From: DASWVC01 sp036401335
GTDB taxonomy: Bacteria > Verrucomicrobiota > Verrucomicrobiia > Chthoniobacterales > JAFAMB01
DNA: 16,501 bases
Reading direction: 5' to 3'
NCBI GenBank assembly: GCA_036401335.1
Contig: DASWVC010000212.1
Coordinates: 1-16,501 of the forward strand
A model generated the notes under the pieces. The model worked only from the letters and a program-made list of their open reading frames with translations. It ran no database searches and had not been told where the DNA came from. Shown in pieces: positions 7,976 through 14,601 of this stretch (the stretch's first letter is position 1; each line of letters begins with the position of its first letter). Position numbers and translations under genes: made by a program.

Positions 7976-8851
7976 TTAAGCTTTCAGCACCTCGATTAAC
8001 GTTTCACCAATCGTCGCAGGCGTTTCCGCAACCGCGATGCCGGCGGACCGTAACGCCTCGATTTTATCGGCGGCGGTTCCTTTCCCACCCGCTACAATTG
8101 CACCGGCGTGGCCCATCCGGCGTCCCGGCGGGGCAGTTGCACCGGCGATAAAGGCGCAAACCGGTTTATTGAAGTGACGACCGATCCAATCGGCCGCTTC
8201 TTCCTCCGCGGTTCCGCCAATTTCACCGATTAAAATCAATGCCTCTGTGTTCGGGTCCTCGGCGAAAAGCTGGACTGCATCCAGGTGAGACGTGCCATTG
8301 ATGGGGTCGCCGCCGATGCCGATGCAGGTGGATTGGCCGTAACCGCGCTGAGTTAGCTGCCAGACCGCCTCATAAGTCAGGGTGCCGGAACGTGAGATGA
8401 CCCCGACTTTGCCAGGTTTGTGAATGTACCCGGGCATGATGCCGATCTTGCACTCACCCGGGGTGATGATTCCAGGGCAGTTGGGCCCGATCAAGCGGCT
8501 CGGCTTACTTTTCAGCGCCTCTTTTACCCGCATCATGTCCATCACCGGAATCCCTTCGGTGATGCACACGATCAGTTCCACCCCGGCATCCGCCGCTTCC
8601 AGGATGGCATCCGCCGCAAACGGAGCGGGTACGAAGATCATGGTGGCGTTGCACCCGGTCTCCCGGCGAGCCTCCATCACGGTATCAAAGACCGGGATCT
8701 TACCGTCGAACTTCATCCCGCCTTTCGTCGGCGTCACCCCTGCCACCACGTTCGTGCCGTACTCGGCACAACCGCGCGCGTGGAACGCGCCCGAACTTCC
8801 GGTGATGCCCTGTACGAGCAGCCGGGTTTGTTTATTGACCAGAATAGACAT
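7976..8851 (-). CDS. sucD: succinyl-CoA ligase (ADP/GDP-forming) alpha subunit
   Basis: The 291-residue alpha subunit binds CoA and carries the phosphohistidine in the conversion of succinyl-CoA to succinate with NTP formation. It begins MSILVNKQTRLLVQGITGSSG, the CoA-binding Rossmann region. It continues with VIYVPAPF-like MIFVPAPFAADAILEA, ITEGIP, RLIGPNCPGIITPGECKIGIMPG, SRSGTLTYE, GIGGDPINGT, and RMGHAGAIVAGGKGTA with the active-site His. Length matches E. coli SucD (289). ATG 8851 is chosen by homology. A TTG at 8866 is in frame, overlaps the sucC stop as TTGA, and has AAGG just upstream, so a five-residue longer, coupled start is a real alternative. It sits between sucC and gltA and should form the heterotetramer with SucC. 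Confidence 0.96.
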   Translation of the reverse strand: MSILVNKQTRLLVQGITGSSGAFHARGCAEYGTNVVAGVTPTKGGMKFDGKIPVFDTVMEARRETGCNATMIFVPAPFAADAILEAADAGVELIVCITEGIPVMDMMRVKEALKSKPSRLIGPNCPGIITPGECKIGIMPGYIHKPGKVGVISRSGTLTYEAVWQLTQRGYGQSTCIGIGGDPINGTSHLDAVQLFAEDPNTEALILIGEIGGTAEEEAADWIGRHFNKPVCAFIAGATAPPGRRMGHAGAIVAGGKGTAADKIEALRSAGIAVAETPATIGETLIEVLKA

Positions 8852-8862
8852 TGGAAAAAGGG

Positions 8863-10050
8863 TCAAGCAGCCTTCGCTGCAGCCACCACCATCCGGGCCG
8901 CTTCGGCTAAATCGGTCGCCGCCTGGATTGGCAATTGAGATTCGGCCAGCAATTTTTTACCCAGATCAACATTGGTGCCTTCCAGACGCACCACCAAGGG
9001 CACCGGCAAACTCACCGCCTTGACGGCATTGATAATCCCTTGGGCAATGACATCGCAACGCATGATGCCGCCAAAAATGTTCACCAGAATCGCGCGAACC
9101 TTCTGGTCTGACACCAGGATCTTGAACGCTTCGGTCACTTGCTGCTCGCTTGCGCCACCTCCCACATCGAGGAAATTGGCGGGTTCACCGCCGGCGTATT
9201 TGATGATGTCCATCGTGGCCATGGCCAGACCGGCACCGTTCACCAGGCAGGCAATGTTGCCGTCAAGCCCGATGTAATTCAGGCTGAACTTGGATGCTTC
9301 CACTTCGCGCGCATCCTCCTCTTCCACATCGCGCATCGCCACAATCTCCGGGTGCCGGTAAAGGGCGTTGTCGTCGAAGTTGAATTTTGCGTCGAGCGCG
9401 TAAATCTCGCCCTTTTTCGTGACGACCAGCGGGTTGACCTCAACCATCGAACAATCCAAGGACACGAACAGCTTGAAAAGGTTCGCAAAAAGTTTGCCCG
9501 CCGCTTTCAACTGATCCCCGGAAAAACCGAGTACGCGCCCCAACTTCAGGGCTTGGTACGGCTGCAACCCGAGCAGCGGATGAACCGGTTCCCGAAATAT
9601 CTTTTCGGGATGCTCCTCCGCTACCCGTTCGATTTCGACCCCGCCTTCGGTACTGGCCACCACAACGGGCGAACCCGTGGCCCGGTCCATCAGAATCGCA
9701 AAATAATTCTCGCGCTCAATCTCAACGGATTCCGCCACCAGAACTTTGCGGACCACCTTGCCGGCCGGACCCGTCTGATGCGTCACCAAGGTTTGGCCAA
9801 GCATCTTTTCCGCCAGGCTTCTGGCCTCCGCCGGGGTGGAACAAAGGTGCACCCCACCCTTGAATCCACTGGTGAACGTGCCCTTGCCCCGGCCGCCCGC
9901 ATGGATCTGGGCTTTCACGACCAGGTGCGGGCTTGGCAGGCCGGCTGCCACCTGCTCGGCTTGTCGGGGCGTTTCGGCGGGGGCACCTTGCGGGGTGGCA
10001 ATCCCGAAGCGTTCGAAAAGCTGTTTGGCCTGGTACTCGTGAATGTTCAT
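8863..10050 (-). CDS. sucC: succinyl-CoA ligase (ADP/GDP-forming) beta subunit
   Basis: The 395-residue beta subunit has an ATP-grasp fold and partners SucD in substrate-level phosphorylation in the TCA cycle. MNIHEYQAKQLFERFGI is the canonical start. VVKAQIHAGGRGK (about 45-57) is the ATP-grasp lysine/glycine block. SMVEVNPLVVTKKGEIYALDAK holds metal/nucleotide contacts. GGGASEQQV, then VNIFGGIMRCDVIAQGI, belong to the C-terminal domain that meets SucD. Length matches E. coli SucC (388). It is the first gene of the sucC-sucD-gltA operon. The Shine-Dalgarno is poor (GGA eight bases before the ATG). The upstream spacer contains a sigma-70-like promoter candidate. Nucleotide specificity (ATP or GTP) is not assigned. 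Confidence 0.97.
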   Translation of the reverse strand: MNIHEYQAKQLFERFGIATPQGAPAETPRQAEQVAAGLPSPHLVVKAQIHAGGRGKGTFTSGFKGGVHLCSTPAEARSLAEKMLGQTLVTHQTGPAGKVVRKVLVAESVEIERENYFAILMDRATGSPVVVASTEGGVEIERVAEEHPEKIFREPVHPLLGLQPYQALKLGRVLGFSGDQLKAAGKLFANLFKLFVSLDCSMVEVNPLVVTKKGEIYALDAKFNFDDNALYRHPEIVAMRDVEEEDAREVEASKFSLNYIGLDGNIACLVNGAGLAMATMDIIKYAGGEPANFLDVGGGASEQQVTEAFKILVSDQKVRAILVNIFGGIMRCDVIAQGIINAVKAVSLPVPLVVRLEGTNVDLGKKLLAESQLPIQAATDLAEAARMVVAAAKAA

Positions 10051-10091
10051 GGAGACGTCCGCTCAGGGCTAAGGGGGGTTGAGCCCGCTGC

Positions 10092-10120
10092 TACATAGGA
10101 CGGCGCTCTCAGGGCGTCAA
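10092..10120 (-). promoter_or_regulatory. candidate sigma-70 promoter of sucC-sucD-gltA
   Basis: On the minus strand, TTGACG (complement of 10115-10120) matches the -35 box at 5 of 6 positions. It is followed after exactly 17 bases by TATGTA (complement of 10092-10097), a poor -10 that keeps TAT. The predicted start is near 10085, about 35 bases before the sucC ATG. Confidence 0.45.
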
Positions 10121-10211
10121 CCGGGAAAAGGATCCCATTCTGCGAAGGAATTTCGGCCAACCGCTCCAATTCCGGTTGGCTATTCCGGCTGGTTCAGGCG
10201 AGGCCTTCTCC

Positions 10212-10610
10212 ATGCCGCGGTTTGACGAACCACAACTCCGGCGGTTAGCCCGCCTGGGACTGGATCCTCATGACTTTGAGGAAGCTTTCTCCCGGTCAGC
10301 CGGTCCGGGCGGCCAGAATGTCAATAAGGTCTCGACCGCGGTGACCTTGCGCCATCGTCCCACCGGCCTGGCCGTGACGGCCCAGGACGCCCGCTCGCAA
10401 TTCCAGAACCGGCAACTGGCAGTGGAACGGATCCTTACCTTGCTCGAAGCGCGCCGGCGCGAGGCCGGTCAAAGTGCGCGGGCGGCGCGCGAGAAGGTGC
10501 GTCGCCAACGTTCCCCGCGGCCATTTTCGCTCAGACGCGAGATCCGGGAATCGAAACAAAGGCGCGCCGTGGTGAAACGAGGCCGAAAACCGGTGAAACC
10601 GGCCGACTAA
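10212..10610 (+). CDS. stand-alone GGQ release-factor-like protein (ArfB-like)
   Basis: A 132-residue protein consisting essentially of the class I release-factor catalytic domain. SAGPGGQNVNKVSTAVTLRH carries the GGQ (33-35) that promotes peptidyl-tRNA hydrolysis, and AQDARSQFQNRQLAVERI is the following conserved helix region. The C-terminus is highly basic (ESKQRRAVVKRGRKPVKP), as in ArfB/YaeJ, whose tail enters the empty mRNA channel. The codon-recognition domains of RF1/RF2 are absent. The likely role is rescue of stalled ribosomes. ATG 10212 has GCGAGG eight bases upstream; a TTG at 10176 is in frame but weaker. It is divergent from sucC and convergent with ribE. Exact subfamily (ArfB versus other small RF-like proteins of unknown role) is not certain. 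Confidence 0.88.
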   Translation: MPRFDEPQLRRLARLGLDPHDFEEAFSRSAGPGGQNVNKVSTAVTLRHRPTGLAVTAQDARSQFQNRQLAVERILTLLEARRREAGQSARAAREKVRRQRSPRPFSLRREIRESKQRRAVVKRGRKPVKPAD

Positions 10611-10688
10611 CACCCCGGCCCGAACTGGAAGGCAGCTGCCTCCGTGTCCACGCAACCGCTCCCTGCCCGACCGGTCCAGCCGTTGGGT

Positions 10689-11306
10689 TCAGGGCGCGTC
10701 CGATCCCACCCCACGCGCCTCAAGCATGCGTTCCACGTACTTGGCAATCACATCGAATTCGAGGTTAACCCTGCACCCGGGCTTTAGTTGCCGGAGGTTG
10801 GTGACCTCCCACGTGTGCGGAATGATCCAGAGGACGAAGGCCTTGGCGGTTAACTCCGCCACGGTCAGGCTGATGCCGTTCACTGCAACAGAACCTTTTG
10901 ACACGACATAGCGGGCGAAGTCCGGCGGCAGCTCGACTTCGACCCGGTGATCGCGGCCGCTCGGCTCGATGGCCAGAACCCTGACCGCCTGGTCAACGTG
11001 ACCCTGGACCATGTGCCCGTCGAACCGGCTGCCGGCCGCCATCGGGCGTTCCAGGTTGGCCAGGTCGCCCGGCGCCAGATCGCCCAGGTTCGTCCGGCGC
11101 AACGTTTCGGCCAGCAAGTCGAATCCTAACTGGCCGTCAGGCAACCGTTCTGCCACGGTCAGGCAGCAACCATTGACGGCCAGGCTGTCTCCGAGTTGCA
11201 AGCAACTGGTTAACCCGGTGCTGAGCTGCAAACGGTAGGCGTCCGGGACGGCGGTCTGGGTTACCCCGCCCACCTCGCCGGTAGCTTCGACGATGCCTGT
11301 AAACAT
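10689..11306 (-). CDS. ribE: riboflavin synthase, alpha subunit
   Basis: A 205-residue enzyme that dismutates two 6,7-dimethyl-8-ribityllumazine molecules into riboflavin, the last step of the pathway. The two tandem lumazine-binding barrels are visible: MFTGIVEATGEV followed by DSLAVNGCCLTVAE and FDLLAETLRRTNL in the first, and RFDGHMVQGHVD then GSVAVNGISLTVAEL and IPHTWEVTNL in the second. The internal similarity of AVNGxxLTVAE in both halves is clear. Length is normal. ATG 11306 is chosen because MFTGIVE is the universal family start and GGAGG lies nine bases upstream; a GTG at 11315 is in frame. It is a single gene here, without ribA/ribD/ribH neighbours, and no FMN riboswitch is seen upstream. 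The symbol ribE (ribC in some species) is by function. Confidence 0.96.
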   Translation of the reverse strand: MFTGIVEATGEVGGVTQTAVPDAYRLQLSTGLTSCLQLGDSLAVNGCCLTVAERLPDGQLGFDLLAETLRRTNLGDLAPGDLANLERPMAAGSRFDGHMVQGHVDQAVRVLAIEPSGRDHRVEVELPPDFARYVVSKGSVAVNGISLTVAELTAKAFVLWIIPHTWEVTNLRQLKPGCRVNLEFDVIAKYVERMLEARGVGSDAP

Positions 11307-11343
11307 GCTCCCCACCCTCCGTGGTGAGTCGCCTCCTGTCCAT

Positions 11344-11389
11344 GGCGAAACGGGAAGCGCAACGCAGGAATGCCCGGCAGCGTTTCGCC
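11344..11389. repeat. 9-bp inverted repeat in ribE-trxB divergent spacer
   Basis: GGCGAAACG (11344-11352) is the exact reverse complement of CGTTTCGCC (11381-11389), with a 28-base gap. It occupies the 109-base spacer between the divergent ribE and trxB starts, where both promoters must lie. It could be a two-half-site operator or a hairpin in the trxB leader. Confidence 0.6.
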
Positions 11390-11415
11390 TAAGGCATTGC
11401 GATCGGACTCAATCA

Positions 11416-12396
11416 ATGGCAGTAAAACCGGGCATGGAGAAAGTCATCATCGTTGGGACCGGATGTGCCGGCCTCACGGCGGCCATTTACACGGCAAGGG
11501 CAAGCCTTAACCCGCTGGTGTTGGAAGGACGGGAACCGGGCGGCCAACTGACGACCACTACTTTGGTGGAGAACTTTCCAGGTTTTCCGGATGGAATCGA
11601 CGGCCCCCAGCTGATCATGAACATGCACCAGCAAGCGGAAAAGTTCGGGGCCCGTTTCCGCTACGCCGAAGTGGACGGGTTCGAATCCGTGGACGACCAC
11701 CACCGCCTCAGGGTGGACGGGGAATGGATTGACACCGAATGCGTGATCATCGCCAGTGGGGCGTCGGCAAAGTGGTTAGGCCTTGAAAACGAAAGCCGGC
11801 TGACCGGCCACGGCCTGACGTCGTGCGCCACCTGCGACGGCGCGTTCTACCGCAATGTACCCGTGGTGGTGGTTGGCGGGGGTGACACCGCCTGTGAAGA
11901 AGCCGTTTTTCTCACCCGGTTTGCTTCCAAGGTCTACCTGATGCACCGGAGGGACGGATTGCGCGCATCGGCGATCATGGCCGATCGCGCCCTTCGGCAC
12001 CCGAAAGTCGAGGTGGTCTGGAATACCGTCCTGACCCGTTACCTGGTGGATGCCCAGGGCGAGATGGAAGCCGTGGAAACGGTCAACCTCAAAACCAGGG
12101 AACGTTCGCGCTTGGACGTGAAATGCGTTTTTGTCGCCATCGGCCATCAGCCCAACACCCGGCCGTTCATCGGCAAGCTCGACATGGATGCCAATGGTTA
12201 CATCCGGCATGCCCGAGGGACGCAAACCAATCGCCCGGGCGTGTTTGCCGCCGGTGACGTGACAGATGCCGTCTACCGGCAGGCGGTTACCGCCGCCGGT
12301 CAAGGGTGTGCCGCGGCCATCGACGCGGAACGTTACCTGGTGGAGCGGGAGTCGGCCCGGTTGGAAGAAGTCGGCGTGTCCCTGCCCCTCTACTAG
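11416..12396 (+). CDS. trxB: thioredoxin reductase (NADPH)
   Basis: A 326-residue low-molecular-weight flavoprotein that passes electrons from NADPH through FAD to thioredoxin. Visible are the FAD motif GTGCAG (14-19), PGGQL, the redox-active CATC (137-140) followed by DGAFYRN, the NADPH motif VGGGDTACEEA (about 153-163) with HRRD downstream, and the C-terminal GVFAAGDVTD flavin block. ATG 11416 gives MAVKPG before the canonical MEKVIIVGTG; ATG 11434 (320 residues) fits the family equally well, and neither has a strong Shine-Dalgarno. It is divergent from ribE, which makes the flavin precursor, and is followed by a GT4 gene 86 bases downstream. The CxxC and NADPH residues are intact, so an active enzyme is expected. 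Confidence 0.95.
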   Translation: MAVKPGMEKVIIVGTGCAGLTAAIYTARASLNPLVLEGREPGGQLTTTTLVENFPGFPDGIDGPQLIMNMHQQAEKFGARFRYAEVDGFESVDDHHRLRVDGEWIDTECVIIASGASAKWLGLENESRLTGHGLTSCATCDGAFYRNVPVVVVGGGDTACEEAVFLTRFASKVYLMHRRDGLRASAIMADRALRHPKVEVVWNTVLTRYLVDAQGEMEAVETVNLKTRERSRLDVKCVFVAIGHQPNTRPFIGKLDMDANGYIRHARGTQTNRPGVFAAGDVTDAVYRQAVTAAGQGCAAAIDAERYLVERESARLEEVGVSLPLY

Positions 12397-12458
12397 GTTT
12401 TCTTTTCCGGAGTGTCTACCCGCAATCGCTCGCTTCCAGGCTCTCAGTATGGCAAAAC

Positions 12459-12481
12459 GCCGGGCATGCGCTCCGCCCGGC
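12459..12481 (+). promoter_or_regulatory. GC hairpin abutting the GT4 start codon
   Basis: GCCGGGC (12459-12465) pairs perfectly with GCCCGGC (12475-12481) around a 9-base loop, ending one base before the ATG at 12483. It fills the place where a Shine-Dalgarno would be, and none is present. A seven-codon frame starting at the loop ATG (12466) ends in TGA overlapping the GT4 ATG. Confidence 0.45.
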
Positions 12482-12482
12482 C

Positions 12483-13634
12483 ATGAAGGTTTGCGACCTC
12501 ACGCAATTTTACTCGCCTTTCAGCGGCGGCGTAAAACGTTACCTCGAAGAAAAACGCAAGTATGCGGAGGCGGCCGGCCATGAACACGTCTTGATCGTGC
12601 CCGGGCCACGGTCCGAACGCCTCGAACGCGGCCGGTCACGCACTTACCTGGTCAGGTCGCCCCTGGTTTCAAAGACGTCGCGCTACCGGATGCTCCTGAA
12701 CCTGAACCTGGTGGAATCCATTCTGGAACGGGAGAAACCGGACGTGTTGGAATCCAGCGACCCTTACCAGGTTGCCTGGAAAGCGATCGCTTCGGGTGAA
12801 GCGCTCCGCATCCCGGTGGTCGGGTTTTACCACTCGCATTTTCCCGAGGCTTACCTCCGGACCACCCTCAAGTACCTCGGGCCCACGGCCACCCACGTCA
12901 CCATGGAAGTGGCACGCCATTACGTCCGGTCCCTCTACAACCATTTCACCTGCACGTTCGTTCCCTCAGTCGGGTTGGCGCAGCTTCTAAAAACCTGGGG
13001 CGTCGAAAACCTGGTCCTCAGTGAGCTTGGCGTGGACGCCAAAACCTTTCACCCGGCTGGCGACCGTTACCAGACCCGGCGCGACCTGAAGCTGTCTAAA
13101 AACCGCTTTCTTTTGCTCTACGTGGGAAGGCTGGCGCCGGAAAAAAATGTAAAGACGCTTTTTCTCGCGTTCAGCAAACTGCAGCAACTCGCCGCTGATC
13201 AATTTGAACTGCTGGTGGTCGGCGATGGCCCGCAACGCGAACACGTGCTTGAGTTGCGCCGACGAACGCGAGCTGTACTCTGGATCAATTACTGTTCGGA
13301 CCAGGAACAGCTTGCCCGCTATTACCGGGCAGCCGATCTCTTCGTGCACCCGGGCGTCCAGGAGACGTTCGGACTCGTTGCCCTGGAAAGTCAGGCGTGC
13401 GGAACCCCGGTTGTCGGCATTCGCGGCAGCTACATGGACAGAATCATTTTTGTCGACCAATCCCATTGGGCAGCGGAAAACCTTCCTGGGTCGCTGGCCG
13501 ACGCAATCCTGGCGATGAGCCGAACCGATTTGGCACAGGCCGGTTACAAGGCGAGTCAATGGGTACTGGGCCGGTACTCCTGGCCAGCCGTTTTCCGGAC
13601 CATGTTTGACAAATACGAACAAATCAGGGTCTAA
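12483..13634 (+). CDS. GT4-family (GT-B) glycosyltransferase
   Basis: A 383-residue retaining glycosyltransferase of the GT-B fold. The N-terminal acceptor domain begins MKVCDLTQFYSPFSGGVKRY, with the glycine-rich loop typical of GT4, and YHSHFPEAYLR resembles the HTDFPxY segment of alpha-mannosyl/glucosyl transferases. The C-terminal donor domain shows YVGRLAPEKNV (about 213-223), VVGDGPQREHVLEL, and HPGVQETFGLVALESQACGTPVVG with the EX7E-type glutamates that contact the nucleotide-sugar. It is probably membrane-peripheral, adding a sugar to a lipid or glycan. Start ATG 12483 is set by homology; the longer upstream frame does not look like this family. Eleven bases separate it from the GNAT-like gene, so they form an operon. 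A mannosyltransferase is the best guess, but donor and acceptor are not proven. Confidence 0.9.
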   Translation: MKVCDLTQFYSPFSGGVKRYLEEKRKYAEAAGHEHVLIVPGPRSERLERGRSRTYLVRSPLVSKTSRYRMLLNLNLVESILEREKPDVLESSDPYQVAWKAIASGEALRIPVVGFYHSHFPEAYLRTTLKYLGPTATHVTMEVARHYVRSLYNHFTCTFVPSVGLAQLLKTWGVENLVLSELGVDAKTFHPAGDRYQTRRDLKLSKNRFLLLYVGRLAPEKNVKTLFLAFSKLQQLAADQFELLVVGDGPQREHVLELRRRTRAVLWINYCSDQEQLARYYRAADLFVHPGVQETFGLVALESQACGTPVVGIRGSYMDRIIFVDQSHWAAENLPGSLADAILAMSRTDLAQAGYKASQWVLGRYSWPAVFRTMFDKYEQIRV

Positions 13635-13645
13635 GTAGAACAACA

Positions 13646-14341
13646 ATGCGAGAGACCACTCCCGGCCACCAAGGTGTGGTCGTTCGCCGGTACTGCCCGG
13701 AAGATCGTGCCATGGTGCGTGCCCTCTGTTGCGACACCGGTTTCCTCGGCAATCCCATTGACCCGGTGTTTGAGGACCGCGAACTGTTCGCTGATTTTCT
13801 GACGAACTACTACCTGGACCAGGAACCGGACTCCGCTTTCGTCGTGGCGGTCAACGGGTCCATCAAAGGGTACCTGCTCGGCTCCCGGTGGCCTCTGAAG
13901 CATCAGGCTTACAGTTTTTTTCATACCCTGCGTTTGGCCGCCAAAGTCCTGGGACGCTACTGGCATTACCGGCCGGCCTCGCGGCGGTTTGTGCATTGGA
14001 TGGTTCTGAATGCCTGGCGCGAAGTGCCGGCGGCGCCGCGGTCCACCGGTCATTTTCACCTCAACCTGTTGCCCGAAGCACGCAGCATCGAGATCTGCCG
14101 GCACCTGCTGGAAACGTACTTGACGTTCCTTTATGAGGTCGGCGTCAAACAGGTTTACGGACAGATTGTTACGTTTGACGGACGGCGCGGATTCAAACTT
14201 TTTGAACGGTACGGGTTCAAAGTACTCAACCGGTCGGAGATCACGAAGTACCGCCGGTTTACCAAACAAACGGTGTACCTCTGCACCGTGGTCAAGGAAC
14301 TTGATAAGCAACAGGATCGGGTGCTGTACCCGATTCGGTAG
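13646..14341 (+). CDS. GNAT-like acyltransferase
   Basis: A 231-residue protein with GNAT features. VVVRRYCPEDRAMVRALC forms the N-terminal strand-helix. SAFVVAVNGSIKGYLLGSR is the central beta-hairpin. HFHLNLLPEARSIEICRHLLETYLTFLYEVGV replaces the usual acetyl-CoA pyrophosphate loop region. GFKLFERYGFKVLNRSE is the typical late FYxxxGF-like motif. An insert of about 45 residues (roughly 85-130, rich in Arg/Trp/Tyr) separates the halves. It should transfer an acyl group from an acyl-CoA to an amine. It follows the GT4 gene by 11 bases with no Shine-Dalgarno, so it may modify the glycan or glycolipid made by that enzyme. Substrate is unknown; an inactive GNAT fold is possible because the RxxGxG/A loop is not clear. 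Confidence 0.7.
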   Translation: MRETTPGHQGVVVRRYCPEDRAMVRALCCDTGFLGNPIDPVFEDRELFADFLTNYYLDQEPDSAFVVAVNGSIKGYLLGSRWPLKHQAYSFFHTLRLAAKVLGRYWHYRPASRRFVHWMVLNAWREVPAAPRSTGHFHLNLLPEARSIEICRHLLETYLTFLYEVGVKQVYGQIVTFDGRRGFKLFERYGFKVLNRSEITKYRRFTKQTVYLCTVVKELDKQQDRVLYPIR

Positions 14342-14413
14342 CGCCGCAACCTTCGGACGCCCCACCCTGCCGCTGCCATTCGCGCCGGCCCGGCCCCGCT
14401 CCGCCCTTAAGAG

Positions 14414-14426
14414 GACAAAATGTCTC
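14414..14426. promoter_or_regulatory. upstream dyad 1 (putative activator site)
   Basis: GACAAAATGTCTC contains the interrupted palindrome GACA-AAA-TGTC and is the exact reverse complement of 14452-14464. It is centred about 147 bases before the predicted sigma-54 start at 14567, the usual range for enhancer-binding-protein sites. Confidence 0.6.
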
Positions 14427-14451
14427 TAGTCGCCACCCTTGGCTCAACTAT

Positions 14452-14466
14452 GAGACATTTTGTCTC
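14452..14466. promoter_or_regulatory. upstream dyad 2 (putative activator site)
   Basis: GAGACATTTTGTCTC is a perfect 6-bp palindrome, GAGACA-TTT-TGTCTC, centred about 108 bases before the predicted start. Its centre is about 38-39 bases from dyad 1. Both could also fold as one long stem in RNA (13 bp, 25-base loop) followed by a T-rich stretch, so a terminator for the GT4-GNAT pair is an alternative reading. Confidence 0.65.
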
Positions 14467-14511
14467 TTCGGTTTTTCCTCAGGCTGAGCCTTGATATTGT
14501 AAGTCTTTCTT

Positions 14512-14524
14512 AATCAAACACTTA
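14512..14524 (+). promoter_or_regulatory. IHF-consensus site
   Basis: AATCAAACACTTA matches the IHF consensus WATCAANNNNTTR at every specified position. It lies between the two dyads and the -24/-12 element (about -55 to -43), where IHF bends DNA in sigma-54 promoters. Confidence 0.6.
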
Positions 14525-14540
14525 CGTGCATATTAAATAT

Positions 14541-14556
14541 TGGCATCAAGGGTGCT
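14541..14556 (+). promoter_or_regulatory. sigma-54 (-24/-12) promoter of the small heat-shock operon
   Basis: TGGCATCAAGGGTGCT has the invariant GG (14542-14543) and GC (14554-14555) with the required 10-base spacing. It matches TGGCAC-N5-TTGCW at TGGCA and TGCT. The predicted start is G14567, leaving a 35-base leader before the ATG at 14602. Confidence 0.7.
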
Positions 14557-14578
14557 ACTACATTGAGACGTAGTTGTT

Positions 14579-14595
14579 AAACCCTCAAGAGGTTT
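14579..14595 (+). promoter_or_regulatory. leader hairpin masking the Shine-Dalgarno
   Basis: AAACCCTCAAGAGGTTT can fold as AAA/TTT and CCT/AGG with one bulged C and a CAAG loop. The AAGAGG Shine-Dalgarno (14587-14592, nine bases before the ATG) is in the loop and 3' arm. The stem is weak, as in small RNA thermometers of heat-shock genes; function is inferred. Confidence 0.4.
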
Positions 14596-14601
14596 CATCC
14601 G

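Noticed and set aside
6946..8151. 401-codon plus-strand ORF antisense to gltA
   Set aside because: It lies wholly over gltA and the sucD end, and its translation shows no family motif. Long antisense frames are expected in GC-rich DNA opposite real genes.
9139..10098. 319-codon plus-strand ORF antisense to sucC
   Set aside because: Mirror of a fully recognisable sucC; no ribosome site and no motif.
11307..11415. FMN riboswitch upstream of ribE
   Set aside because: The spacer is only 109 bases, and I see none of the conserved AGGGGC-type FMN aptamer blocks on the ribE strand.
14414..14475. Dyad pair as an intrinsic terminator for the GT4-GNAT operon
   Set aside because: It can fold as a 13-bp stem followed by TCTTCGGTTTTT, but the stem is AT-rich, the loop is 25 bases, the T-run is delayed, and each arm is itself palindromic, which favours protein binding. 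Kept as an alternative, not the main call.
14342..14601. CIRCE (HrcA) element for the sHSP operon
   Set aside because: The inverted repeats are GAGACA-N3-TGTCTC, not TTAGCACTC-N9-GAGTGCTAA; no half-site of CIRCE is present.
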